A stretch of DNA of 64,000 nt from Actinostola sp. cb2023. Its lineage: Eukaryota; Cnidaria; Anthozoa; Actiniaria; Actinostolidae. The stretch is taken from the NCBI GenBank assembly GCA_033675265.1, contig JAUJYZ010000540.1:62001-126000 (forward strand), given 5' to 3'. The notes under the pieces were generated by a model. That model was not told the origin of the DNA. It made no database searches and was given only the letters and a program-made list of their open reading frames with translations. Below, in pieces: positions 44,952-57,800 of the stretch (positions within the stretch are counted from its first letter, which is position 1; each line of letters starts with the position of its first letter). The position numbers and the translations under genes are program-made.

Positions 44952-47314
44952 GTCGCTAGTGAGGACCAGGCTTTACTGAGTCTGTGTATGTTACTTGTGC
45001 TAATGTCGCTAGTGAGGACCAGGCTTTACTGAGTCTGCGTATGTTACTTGTGCTTATGTCGCTAGTGAGGACCAGGCTTTACTGAGTCTGCGTATGTTAC
45101 TTGTGCTTATGTCGCTAGTGAGGACCAGGCTTTACTGAGTCTGCGTATGTTACTTGTGCTTATGTCGCTAGTGAGGACCAGGCTTTACTGAGTCTGCGTA
45201 TGTTACTTGTGCTTATGTCGCTAGTGAGGACCAGGCTTTACTGAGTCTGTGTATGTTACTTGTGTTTATGTCGCTAGTGAGGACCAGGCTTTACTGAGTC
45301 TGCGTATGTTGCTTGTGCTTATATCGCTAGTGAGGACCAGGCTTTACTGAGTCTGCGTATGTTACTTGTGTTTATATGTCGCTAGTGAGGACCAGGCTTT
45401 ACTGAGTCTGCGTATGTTACTTGTTCTTATATGTCGCTAGTGAGGACCAGGCTTTACTGAGTCTGCGTATGTTACTTGTTCTTATATGTCGCTAGTGAGG
45501 ACCAGGCTTTACTGAGTCTGCGTATGTTACTTGTGCTTATGTCGCTAGTGAGGACCAGGCTTTACTGAGTCTGCGTATGTTACTTGTGCTTATGTCGCTA
45601 GTGAGGACCAGGCTTTACTGAGTCTGTGTATGTTACTTGTGCTTATGTCGCTAGTGCGGACCAGGCTTTACTGAGTCTGCGTATGTTACTTGTGTTTATA
45701 TGTCGCTAGTGAGGACCAGGCTTTACTGAGTCTGCGTATGTTACTTGTGCTTATGTCGCTAGTGAGGACCAGGCTTTACTGAGTCTGCGTATGTTACTTG
45801 TGCTTATGTCGCTAGTGAGGACCAGGCTTTACTGAGTCTGCGTATGTTGCTTGTGCTTAAGTCACTAGTGAGGACCAGGCTTTACTGAGTCTGCGTATGT
45901 TACTTGTGCTTATGTCGCTAGTGAGGACCAGGCTTTACTGAGTCTGCGTATGTTACTTGTGCTTATGTCGCTAGTGAGGACCAGGCTTTACTGAGTCTGC
46001 GTATGTTACTTGTGCTTATGTCGCTAGTGAGGACCAGGCTTTACTGAGTCTGCGTATGTTACTTGTGCTTATGTCGCTAGTGAGGACCAGGCTTTACTGA
46101 GTCTGCGTATGTTACTTGTGCTTATGTCGCTAGTGAGGACCAGGCTTTACTGAGTCTGTGTATGTTACTTGTACTTATGTCGCTAGTGAGGACCAGGCTT
46201 TACTGAGTCTGCGTATGTTACTTGTGCTTATGTCGCTAGTGAGGACCAGGCTTTACTGAGTCTGCGTATGTTACTTGTGCTTATGTCGCTAGTGAGGACC
46301 AGGCTTTACTGAGTCTGCGTATGTTACTTGTGCTTATGTCGCTAGTGAGGACCAGGCTTTACTGAGTCTGCGTATGTATGTTGCTTGTGCTTATGTCGCT
46401 AGTGAGGACCAGGCTTTACTGAGTCTGCGTATGTTACTTGTGCTTATGTCGCTAGTGAGGACCAGGCTTTACTGAGTCTGCGTATGTTACTTGTGCTTAT
46501 GTCGCTAGTGAGGACCAGGCTTTACTGAGTCTGCGTATGTTACTTGTGCTTATGTCGCTAGTGAGGACCAGGCTTTACTGAGTCTGCGTATGTTACTTGT
46601 GCTTATGTCGCTAGTGAGGACCAGGCTTTACTGAGTCTGCGTATGTTACTTGTGCTTATGTCGCTAGTGAGGACCAGGCTTTACTGAGTCTGCGTATGTT
46701 ACTTGTGCTTATGTCGCTAGTGAGGACCAGGCTTTACTGAGTCTGCGTATGTTGCTTGTGCTTAAGTCACTAGTGAGGACCAGGCTTTACTGAGTCTGCG
46801 TATGTTACTTGTGCTTATGTCGCTAGTGAGGACCAGGCTTTACTGAGTCTGCGTATGTTACTTGTGCTTATGTCGCTAGTGAGGACCAGGCTTTACTGAG
46901 TCTGTGTATGTTACTTGTGCTTATGTCGCTAGTGAGGACCAGGCTTTACGAGTCTGCGTATGTTACTTGTGCTTATGTCGCTAGTGAGGACCAGGCTTTA
47001 CTGAGTCTGCGTATGTTACTTGTGCTTATGTCGCTAGTGAGGACCAGGCTTTACTGAGTCTGCGTATGTTACTTGTGCTTATGTCGCTAGTGAGGACCAG
47101 GCTTTACTGAGTCTGCGTATGTTGCTTGTGCTTATGTCGCTAGTGAGGACCAGGCTTTACTGAGTCTGCGTATGTTACTTGTGCTTATGTCGCTAGTGAG
47201 GACCAGGCTTTACTGAGTCTGCGTATGTTACTTGTGCTTATGTCGCTAGTGAGGACCAGGCTTTACTGAGTCTGCGTATGTTGCTTGTGCTTATGTCGCT
47301 AGTGAGGACCAGGC
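44952..47314. repeat. 53-bp minisatellite, about 44-45 units
   Basis: The unit holds GTCGCTAGTGAGGACCAGGC, TTTACTGAGTCTGCGTATGT and TACTTGTGCTTAT. Units are highly uniform, with sporadic C/T and ATGTATGT variants. A variant unit with AAGTCACTAG occurs at about 45,857 and 46,753. The array ends cleanly in GAGGACCAGGC. Confidence 0.97.
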
Positions 47315-48474
47315 AGTAGTTTGTCGAACAATGAATTAGTAGTATTTACTTCATATAAAAAAAGTTTGAATATAAACGATAGTAAACAATCAACGTTTTC
47401 AATCGTTGTAGTGCGGACGCAAGGCCAAACCACATCGAAATATGTGCGTTCAGTTCAAACGAAAATACCTTGGTCTGAACGAGCCCTTTAAGGCCCAGTT
47501 CAAACGCCGTACTATCCAAGAGCCGTTCTTAATTACTTCACAAGAAGCCGCCTCATTATCTATTGTTTGAAATGAGAACGGCTCATGATTAGCACGACGT
47601 CTGAACTAGGCCTTAGTTTGACTTTCGACGGGGCAAAACAATGGGATAATCCCCTCTATTATAGTCATTCCAAAAGGGCACTCCACAATACAACGCAAAC
47701 AAACGTATAAGTGATTTATGATATTTGATCATTTTGTGGCATTTTAATATGACAAAGGCAATAACCTAATTTTAAAATTTCCTTTCTGCGAGACAGAATG
47801 GCCCTAGTGCTACGATGATCCTAGTACCCAAAAGAACTCTACCCCGGCCCAGAAAGCAATATAGCCGCTAGGTTGATTCGCCTGCTAGGAAGATCGAATC
47901 CACTATCTTTGCACTGTTCGACATTTGAATTTTTTTCGCCCGCGGCCGGGCTCTGTTCGTTTTATTGATTGGGCTCCCTGTGGTAAGTGCAACCACAGGA
48001 AACCCATCGCGCGAGGACTTGTGGCAAGTAATTCATTGATGGCGATTTATTGATTCATCCATTTCTTCTCAGATCTCAAGAACAGATGCGGTGACATCCA
48101 TGTATGGATGTGAACTGGTTCAGGGAACTCTTTAGTACTGTGGATGATTTGGGTGGATAGACTACAAATTGTGCAAGTTTACTCTTTGGGCTTCCTGTGG
48201 TCATAACCGGGATAGACTGGGACCATCCGCAGATTTAGACTAGGTGCTACCCAATAGCCTGAGTAATAAGACAACGAAACAAGAACAGGGGTCCTATCTT
48301 TTTAAAGTCCTTCAAAAAAAACATGGCTACCAAAAAAGAAAAAAAACTTCATGTTAACGACAAAATAGTTACTTAAAATTTGATGTACAAATTTGTATTT
48401 GCCATTTGACCCAACAGAACGGTCTGTTTGTCCACTGATTTTACATGTGCATGTAATAACGCACCGAAAATTAT
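47315..48474. other. Spacer with one MITE
   Basis: Apart from the inverted-repeat element at 47,492-47,612, no gene or recognisable repeat was seen. Confidence 0.4.
47492..47612. mobile_element. MITE with GGCCCAGTTCAAACGCCGT ends
   Basis: The left end is inverse to ACGACGTCTGAACTAGGCC at the right. Subterminal AGAGCCGTTCT / AGAACGGCTC also pair. TAA and TTA flank it, suggesting a PIF/Harbinger-like 3-bp site. Confidence 0.65.
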
Positions 48475-48650
48475 TATTATTTCGCGAAAATCCGTTATAG
48501 ACAAACAAAAAAAAAATTATTTCGCGAGGATTTAATTTCGCAATTTTGGCATATTTCGCAAGACTTTCATTTCGCGAGGCTCTAATTTCGCGATTTTATC
48601 AAGAAAAAAATTATATAAGAGCATTAAATTTCGCGAAAATCCGGTTACAA
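48475..48650. repeat. TCGCGAAATTA-type interspersed repeat, copy 2
   Basis: AATTTCGCGA and TTTCGCGAGG phrases recur at 20-30-base spacing, the reverse complement of the phrases at 25,550-25,665. Confidence 0.6.
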
Positions 48651-49043
48651 AAAATATTTTCTAAAACTTCACTATGCATGATGAGTAACGTGTCATGGTC
48701 AGTGAATTTGCAAAAGGCTATATTTCCACTCGAGCACATTACCAAGGTACAAATCAGAAAACTAAGGTTAACCGCTCAACAAACAATAGTTTTCTCATTT
48801 CTACCAAAGTTCGGTAACTCGACGATTAAAGTATTATTCAACTTTAAAAGCACAATCAGAGTATTATCTATCTAGAGCAGTAGTAAAGAAATGAAATCAT
48901 AACTGTATCGTGGCAAAAGTTAGCCGTATGTAAATAGAAAGTGTGAAAGGTGAATTTTATTTTTAAATAAAAATCAATAAATATTTATATTACCATAAAT
49001 TTGCTTGGTCATTACTGATGGTTTAATGTGGGACGTCTGATAA
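48651..49043. other. Non-coding spacer
   Basis: Nothing recognisable was seen; AT-rich. Confidence 0.4.
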
Positions 49044-49245
49044 TAGAGTCGTTTTCATATGAGTGAGAAAGTTACCGTACCGCGCCTTGCCGTATTGAAA
49101 GCCGAGTTAATAATAAGAGTTTGATTCAGATAAAAGTTTGATTGAATGAGATGCATAACATGCACGCTTTTTGATTGGTTCAGAAAGGAAGCCATTTGAG
49201 TGTCACGGTACCCGTAGGTTTCCCACTCATACGAAAACGACTCTA
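49044..49245. mobile_element. MITE, family TAGAGTCGTTTTCGTATGAG, third copy
   Basis: Left end TAGAGTCGTTTTCATATGAG, right end CTCATACGAAAACGACTCTA. Its right terminus directly adjoins the 46-bp minisatellite. Confidence 0.8.
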
Positions 49246-49249
49246 AGAG

Positions 49250-52200
49250 ACTCTAGCAAAAGTAAGACAAACAGCTAGCGGTAGTCTAATAAGCACCTCT
49301 AGCAAAAGTAAGACAAACAGCTAGCGGTAGTCTAATAAGCACCTCTACCAAAAGTAAGGCAAACAGCTAGCGGTAGTCTAATAAGCACCTCTACCAAAAG
49401 TAAGGCAAACAGCTAGCGGTAGTCTAATAAGCACCTCTAGCAAAAGTAAGGCAAACAGCTAGCGGTAGTCTAATAAGCACCTCTAACAAAAGTAAGGCAA
49501 ACAGCTAGCGGTAGTCTAATAAGCACCTCTACCAAAAGTAAGGCAAACAGCTAGCGATAGTCTAATAAGCACCTCTACCAAAAGTAAGGCAAACAGCTAG
49601 CGGTAGTCTAATAAGCACCTCTACCAAAAGTAAGGCAAACAGCTAGCGGTAGTCTAGTAAGCACCTCTACCAAAAGTAAGGCAAACAGCTAGCGGTAGTC
49701 TAATAAGCACCTCTACCAAAAGTAAGGCAAACAGCTAGCGGTAGTCTAATAAGCACCTCTACCAAAAGTAAAGCAAACAGCTAGCGGTAGTCTAATAAGC
49801 ACCTCTACCAAAAGTAAGGCAAACAGCTAGCGGTAGTCTAATAAGCGTCTCTACCAAAAGTAAGGCAAACAGCTAGCGGTAGTCTAATAAGCACATCTAC
49901 CAAAAGTAAGGCAAACAACTAGCGGTAGTCTAATAAGCACCTCTACCAAAAGTAAGGCAAACAGCTAGCGGTAGTCTAATAAGCACCTCTACCAAAAGTA
50001 ACGCAAACAGCTAGCGGTAGTCTAATAAGCACCTCTACCAAAAGTAACGCAAACAGCTAGCGGTAGTCTAATAAACACCTCTACCAAAAGTAAGGCAAAC
50101 AGCTAGCGGTAGTCTAATAAGCACCTCTACCAAAAGTAAGGAAAACAGCTAGCGGTAGTCTAATAAACACCTCTACCAAAAGTAAGGCAAACAGCTAGCG
50201 GTAGTCTAACAAGCGCCTCTACCAAAAGTAAGGCAAACAGCTAGCGGTAGTCTAATAAGCGTCTCTACCAAAAGTAAGGCAAACAGCTAGCGGTAGTCTA
50301 ATAAGCACCTCTACCAAAAGTAAGGCAAACAGCTAGCGGTAGTCTAATAAGCACCTCTACCAAAAGTAACGCAAACAGCTAGCGGTAGTCTAATAAGCAC
50401 CTCTACCAAAAGTAACGCAAACAGCTAGCGGTAGTCTAATAAACACCTCTACCAAAAGTAAGGCAAACAGCTAGCGGTAGTCTAATCAGCGCCTCTACCA
50501 AAAGTAAGGCAAACAACTAGCGGTAGTCTAATAAGCACCTCTACCAAAAGTAAGGCAAACAGCTAGCGGTAGTCTAATAAACACCTCTACCAAAAGTAAG
50601 GCAAAAACAGCTAGCGGTAGTCTAATAAGCACCTCTACCAAAAGTAAGGAAAACAGCTAGCGGTAGTCTAATAAACACCTCTACCAAAAGTAAGGCAAAC
50701 AGCTAGCGGTAGTCTAACAAGCGCCTCTACCAAAAGTAAGGCAAACAGCTAGCGGTAGTCTAATAAGCGCCTCTACCAAAAGTAAGGCAAACAGCTAGCG
50801 GTAGTCTAATAAGCACCTCTACTAAAAGTAAGGCAAACAGCTAGCGGTAGTCTAATAAGCGCCTCTACCAAAAAGTAAGGCAAACAGCTAGCGGTAGTCT
50901 AATAAGCGCCTCTACCAAAAGTAAGGCAAACCGCAGCTAGCGGTAGTCTAATAAGCACCTCTACCAAAATTAAGGCAAACAGCTAGCGGTAGTCTAATAA
51001 GCGCCTCTACCAAAAGTAAGGCAAACAGCTAGCGGTAGTCTAATAAGCGCCTCTACCAAAAGTAAGGCAAACAGCTAGCGGTAGTCTAATAAGCACCTCT
51101 ACCAAAATTAAGGCAAACAGCTAGCGGTATAGTCTAATAAGCGCCTCTACCAAAAGTAAGACAAACAGCTAGCGGTAGTCTAATAAGCACCTCTACCAAA
51201 ATTAAGGCAAACAGCTAGCGGTAGTCTAATAAACACCTCTACCAAAAGTAAGGCAAACAGCTAGCGGTAGTCTAATAAGCACCTCTACCAAAAGTAAGGC
51301 AAACAGCTAGCGGTAGTCTAATAAGCACCTCTACCAAAAGTAAGGCAAACAGCTAGCGGTAGTCTAATAAGCACCTCTAACAAAAGTAAGGCAAACAGCT
51401 AGCGGTAGTCTAATAAGCACCTCTACCAAAAGTAAGGCAAACAGCTAGCGGTAGTCTAATAAGCACCTCTACCAAAAGTAAGACAAACAGCTAGCGGTAG
51501 TCTGATAAGCGCATCTACCAAAAGTAAGACAAACAGCTAGCGGTAGTCTAATAAGCACCTCTACCAAAAGTAAGGCAAACAGCTAGCGGTAGTCTGATAA
51601 GCGCATCTACCAAAAGTAAGACAAACAGCTAGCGGTAGTCTGATAAGCGCATCTACCAAAAGTAACGCAAACAGCTAGCGGTAGTCTAATAAGCACCTCT
51701 ACCAAAAGTAAGGCAAACAGCTAGCGGTAGTCTAATAAGCACCTCTACCAAAAGTAAGGCAAACAGCTAGCGGTAGTCTAATAAGCACCTCTACCAAAAG
51801 TAACGCAAACAGCTAGCGGTAGTCTAATAAGCACCTCTACCAAAAGTAACGCAAACAGCTAGCGGTAGTCTAATAAGCACCTCTACCAAAAGTAAGGCAA
51901 ACAGCTAGCGGTAGTCTAATAAGCACCTCTACCAAAAGTAAGGCAAACAGCTAGCGGTAGTCTAATAAGCACCTCTACCAAAAGTAAGGCAAACAGCTAG
52001 CGGTAGTCTAATAAGCACCTCTACCAAAAGTAAGGCAAACAGCTAGCGGTAGTCTAATAAGCACCTCTACCAAAAGTAAGGCAAACAGCTAGCGGTAGTC
52101 TAATAAGCACCTCTACCAAAAGTAAGGCAAACAGCTAGCGGTAGTCTAATAAGCACCTCTACCAAAAGTAAGGCAAACAGCTAGCGGTAGTCTAATAAGC

Positions 52201-54616
52201 ACCTCTACCAAAAGTAAGGCAAACAGCTAGCGGTAGTCTAATAAGCACCTCTAGCAAAAGTAAGGCAAACAGCTAGCGGTAGTCTAATAAGCACCTCTAA
52301 CAAAAGTAAGGCAAACAGCTAGCGGTAGTCTAATAAGCACCTCTACCAAAAGTAAGGCAAACAGCTAGCGATAGTCTAATAAGCACCTCTACCAAAAGTA
52401 AGGCAAACAGCTAGCGGTAGTCTAATAAGCACCTCTACCAAAAGTAAGGCAAACAGCTAGCGGTAGTCTAGTAAGCACCTCTACCAAAAGTAAGGCAAAC
52501 AGCTAGCGGTAGTCTAATAAGCACCTCTACCAAAAGTAAGGCAAACAGCTAGCGGTAGTCTAATAAGCACCTCTACCAAAAGTAAAGCAAACAGCTAGCG
52601 GTAGTCTAATAAGCACCTCTACCAAAAGTAAGGCAAACAGCTAGCGGTAGTCTAATAAGCGTCTCTACCAAAAGTAAGGCAAACAGCTAGCGGTAGTCTA
52701 ATAAGCATCTCTACCAAAAGTAAGGCAAACAACTAGCGGTAGTCTAATAAGCACCTCTACCAAAAGTAAGGCAAACAGCTAGCGGTAGTCTAATAAGCAC
52801 CTCTACCAAAAGTAACGCAAACAGCTAGCGGTAGTCTAATAAGCACCTCTACCAAAAGTAACGCAAACAGCTAGCGGTAGTCTAATAAACACCTCTACCA
52901 AAAGTAAGGCAAACAGCTAGCGGTAGTCTAATAAGCACCTCTACCAAAAGTAAGGAAAACAGCTAGCGGTAGTCTAATAAACACCTCTACCAAAAGTAAG
53001 GCAAACAGCTAGCGGTAGTCTAACAAGCGCCTCTACCAAAAGTAAGGCAAACAGCTAGCGGTAGTCTAATAAGCACCTCTACCAAAAGTAAGGCAAACAG
53101 CTAGCGGTAGTCTAATAAGCACCTCTACCAAAAGTAAAGCAAACAGCTAGCGGTAGTCTAATAAGCACCTCTACCAAAAGTAAGGCAAACAGCTAGCGGT
53201 AGTCTAATAAGCGTCTCTACCAAAAGTAAGGCAAACAGCTAGCGGTAGTCTAATAAGCACATCTACCAAAAGTAAGGCAAACAACTAGCGGTAGTCTAAT
53301 AAGCACCTCTACCAAAAGTAAGGCAAACAGCTAGCGGTAGTCTAATAAGCACCTCTACCAAAAGTAACGCAAACAGCTAGCGGTAGTCTAATAAGCACCT
53401 CTACCAAAAGTAAGGAAAACAGCTAGCGGTAGTCTAATAAACACCTCTACCAAAAGTAAGGCAAACAGCTAGCGGTAGTCTAACAAGCGCCTCTACCAAA
53501 AGTAAGGCAAACAGCTAGCGGTAGTCTAATAAGCGCCTCTACCAAAAGTAAGGCAAACAGCTAGCGGTAGTCTAATAAGCACCTCTACCAAAAGTAAGGC
53601 AAACAGCTAGCGGTAGTCTAATAAGCGCCTCTACCAAAAGTAAGGCAAACAGCTAGCGGTAGTCTAATAAGCGCCTCTACCAAAAGTAAGGCAAACCGCA
53701 GCTAGCGGTAGTCTAATAAGCACCTCTACCAAAATTAAGGCAAACAGCTAGCGGTAGTCTAATAAGCGCCTCTACCAAAAGTAAGGCAAACAGCTAGCGG
53801 TAGTCTAATAAGCGCCTCTACCAAAAGTAAGGCAAACAGCTAGCGGTAGTCTAATAAGCACCTCTACCAAAATTAAGGCAAACAGCTAGCGGTATAGTCT
53901 AATAAGCGCCTCTACCAAAAGTAAGACAAACAGCTAGCGGTAGTCTAATAAGCACCTCTACCAAAATTAAGGCAAACAGCTAGCGGTAGTCTAATAAACA
54001 CCTCTACCAAAAGTAAGGCAAACAGCTAGCGGTAGTCTAATAAGCACCTCTACCAAAAGTAAGGCAAACAGCTAGCGGTAGTCTAATAAGCACCTCTACC
54101 AAAAGTAAGGCAAACAGCTAGCGGTAGTCTAATAAGCACCTCTACCAAAAGTAAGGCAAACAGCTAGCGGTAGTCTAATAAGCGCCTCTACCAAAAGTAA
54201 CGCAAACAGCTAGCGGTAGTCTAATAAGCACCTCTACCAAAAGTAAGGCAAACAGCTAGCGGTAGTCTAATAAGCGCCTCTACCAAAAGTAACGCAAACA
54301 GCTAGCGGTAGTCTAATAAGCACCTCTACCAAAAGTAAGGCAAACAGCTAGCGGTAGTCTAATAAGCACCTCTACCAAAAGTAAGGCAAACAGCTAGCGG
54401 GTAGTCTAATAAGCACCTCTACCAAAAGTAAGGCAAACAGCTAGCGGTAGTCTAATAAGCACCTCTACCAAAAGTAAGGCAAACAGCTAGCGGTAGTCTA
54501 ATAAGCACCTCTACCAAAAGTAAGGCAAACAGCTAGCGGTAGTGTAATAAGCACCTCTACCAAAAGTAAGGAAAACAGCTAGCGGTAGTCTAATAAGCAC
54601 CTCTACCAAAAGTAAC
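49250..54616. repeat. 46-bp minisatellite, about 117 units
   Basis: The unit holds GCAAACAGCTAGCGGTAGTC, TAATAAGCACCTCTACCAAA and AGTAAG. Rare variants act as markers: CCGCAGCTAG at 50,931 and 53,696; CTAGCGGTATAGTC at 51,121 and 53,886; CTAGCGATAG at 49,551 and 52,365. They show an internal block duplication with an offset of 2,765-2,814 bp. The array ends 205 bp before the next gene's start codon. Confidence 0.97.
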
Positions 54617-54739
54617 GGACCAGGCAAGCAAAAGAAGAATGTACATTATTGTTCTATCAATTTTTTACAATTAAAAATACTGTAGTCGCTCTTTTTTATT
54701 ATTTACGGGAATAAATCCGTGTAGGGGAGGGGTAAGAAT

Positions 54740-54821
54740 ATTGGTAAGAATGGACCAGCTGATATCAACCAATCAGAGGCGTCCATCATAACTGCCTCGT
54801 ATTTTGAATCTACAAGAAAAC
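54740..54821 (+). promoter_or_regulatory. CCAAT and CHR-like promoter motifs of the PRR11-like gene
   Basis: An inverted CCAAT (ATTGG, 54,750-54,754), a direct CCAAT in AACCAATCAG (54,769-54,773) and TTTGAA (54,803-54,808), the cell-cycle homology region sequence, lie within 75 bp of the ATG. NF-Y/CHR promoters are typical of G2/M genes. The motifs are short, so functional assignment is inference. Confidence 0.35.
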
Positions 54822-54891
54822 ATGGCGATCGATTCGAAGTTCAGCGAGGCAGAAATCAAAGCCATTTCTATTGCAAATCACAAAGAAATAG
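54822..54891 (+). CDS. PRR11-like gene, coding exon 1
   Basis: It encodes MAIDSKFSEAEIKAISIANH and three further residues, and ends in phase 1 at G|GTAAG. Confidence 0.75.
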
Positions 54892-57800
54892 GTAAGAAAA
54901 ACACCACTTAAACCTCGTAACCATTTATACTGAATTCCTATTATCGTTGGCTCAGAGTCGAAGCGTTATTTGTGGAAAACGAGACTTGAAAAGTCCAACG
55001 AATACAGCGAAGCAATGAACATATTAGAAGATCGAATGGCAGAGATTCGAGAATTGTACGAGAATGCAGATCAAGGTTTGTGTCTTACGCCATAATATAC
55101 CGTTCAGTTAGATATTAAATACTAATATACTCAAAGATAAATAATAGTTCAAGCTGTAAATGGTGGATGTTGTCATATGAGTTTGACTAGATTTCTCTCT
55201 GTGTTCAAAAGATGAACAAGCTACACTCGAACAAGAATGGATTGCGTTGGTTATTCACAAGGATAAGCATCTACGACTTAAAATTGAAGAGGTAAACTTC
55301 ATTATTTTGTATAAAGTACTACGGTACAATGTAAATTATCACTTGGGCTGTCCGAGGCTGAGCCCAGACATTGTATGCGGGTCATTCCACAGTAAGTCGT
55401 CTGTTGCGGAGACTACATTCAGAGACCTTTCCCATTACATATCTTGAAATCTAGACTGCATAGGAGATCCATTCCACTTTTGTATGGTGGATGTCTATTA
55501 GAGCTATGAACAAGAGTAGTGTGATTCACCCCTAATCAGATGATTGGAATGTCACACTAAGTTATATGGCTGTTGCGGAGACTACACAGAAAAATATTTA
55601 TTTTCGATACGTCACACTAATGTGAAAAGTTCTCTGAATCTATGATAAATCTGAAATGTCTGTCTGCTTTACACTAAAGGGCTTTCTATCTAGCTTATAT
55701 AAATACCAAAACATTTAACATCTATTCCTCATATTCCCATCATAACCCATAATTTTAAATGGTGGTGCTGTTGCGGAGACTACGTTGCGGAGACTACATC
55801 AGGTACTTTGATTCAAATGCAGCAATTAACAACAAGGACTAAGCAGTTAAAGAACAAATTTTGAAGTTTGAGCACAATGTGACAATATCATAAGCAAAAT
55901 TCAATTACTATAATGAGTAAAAGACACAATGCAATCAAGTACATGTACAGATTCTGTCATTTTGCTCGATCCACCACACTACACATCAAGTAATCTGAAT
56001 CTGGGATAATTTACAGTGTCTGTCTGTCTTAAACTATAGGGCATGCAATCTGGTTTAATGTGATGCCAAACCATTTAACTTGTATGCATGTATTCTCATC
56101 ACAATTAACAATTTTAAATGATGGTGCTATTGCAGAGACTACGTTGCGGAGACTACATTATGTAATAAAATCACAATATTTCAGTACTGCTAGAGAAAGT
56201 GAAATTCACTGAGAAATATAGGCCTGACATGCCTTACAAAGTTGTAAAGCCAAATAAAATTACCCACAATACTCTAAAAATGTAAACTGCATATGCTCAG
56301 AAGTTTACTAGTGCCCAGTCTCCTAATATTGGTTGAGAATGGTAAACATGTAGTGCAAAGTGGTTGTACTAAGCCACAAAACAGTGGATTCTGCTGTATT
56401 TTGTTCTCACATACAGAGAAGACATGAATCTAGAAATTTGCTATTATACTTTTATCAGTTTGGCTCAAATTATACCTGACATTTTAGATTTATCTCTCAA
56501 AAGTTGTAGTCTCCGCAACAAAATTGTAGTCTCCGCAACAGAAAAACAATTTGATTTTTTGCCCTTATGAGAAAAAATTCAGGACATGTTGATGTAATAC
56601 AACTTATCTCTAAGTGTAAATTAGAACTTATCACACTTGGGTCAAAGTTCTTTCATTTGGTCACTCATAAACAAAACTTTAAGGTGTAAAAATGTTGCGG
56701 AGACTACAATTCACTATTGGAAGCCAAATACAGCATAGCTGTAACAGCACAGTCAACTTCAACCATGTGTTTTAGAAAGTAGACCAGTATGAGAAGATAT
56801 CCAGTGGTTTTGCTAAAAGTTTCAGCTTTTAATTGTTTAGCAATCAAAAAAGATATTTGTAGTCTCCGCAACACTGATTTCATGATTTTTTATAATTCAT
56901 TATAATTTATGCAGCAATGCCGACTTGTCAAAGTAAAACATCACTTGTAAAGTAAAGTTAAGCCTCTTAACTACATTTTAAAACATAATTTGGGTCAATT
57001 AAAGACATTTCAAAAACTGATCATCAGGTATCACAATACTGTGGAATGACCCATCGCATGCAGAATGATTCATCTGTCCACCATATGCATACATGTACAA
57101 AGTCAAAGTGTACATGTTAAAGCTTATAATATATATATGTATGTACACATGAACATCCTCTACAAAACCTTAGCATTTGAACTTGTATACAGATTCAAAT
57201 GTACACAATGTAGGTACATGATGTTCATGTAATCATAAATGTTTGACCTTGGTGTAAAAGAACCTCTGATCCTAAAACAACCATTTAACAAGAAAGGGTC
57301 TAGAGATTTATGGAAATTTTTCAGTCTATACCTTCAGTTCCAGAGATAATACTATTGCTCTGATGTTAATTATTTGGATGGAAGTTTCGTTTTCCTGGCA
57401 AAATATCCCATCCAATAATGATCCCTGAAGTGAGAGTAAACTATAAAGGTCTGGAACTCTGGTAGTGAGAGCGTTGCATGACAACACTAAAAACGGCTGC
57501 GAAGGTGATTAGAACCCTGGGTAATCGCAGTAACTTTAATGTTGCTTTACTGTATTACTGCAATTCTCAGTATTATGCGAACTCAGACATTCAAGCAGTC
57601 GGCTGGAACTTGGTTTTTCGCTGCCGTCAATCAACATAAAAAATCAGTAAACTTAAAAATAAAAGTCAGAAGACCCACCAAATGGAAACCAAATATCATT
57701 TTGAGCTAAATTATGGATCACTTGGTCGAAGAATGTATTTAGTTTTGAATTTGTTAGAGTTTTGAATTTGATTGATGGCAGCGAAAAACCAAGTTGCAGC

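Noticed and set aside
44952..54616. CRISPR-like array
   Set aside because: The repeats are contiguous tandem units without unique spacers, in a eukaryotic context.
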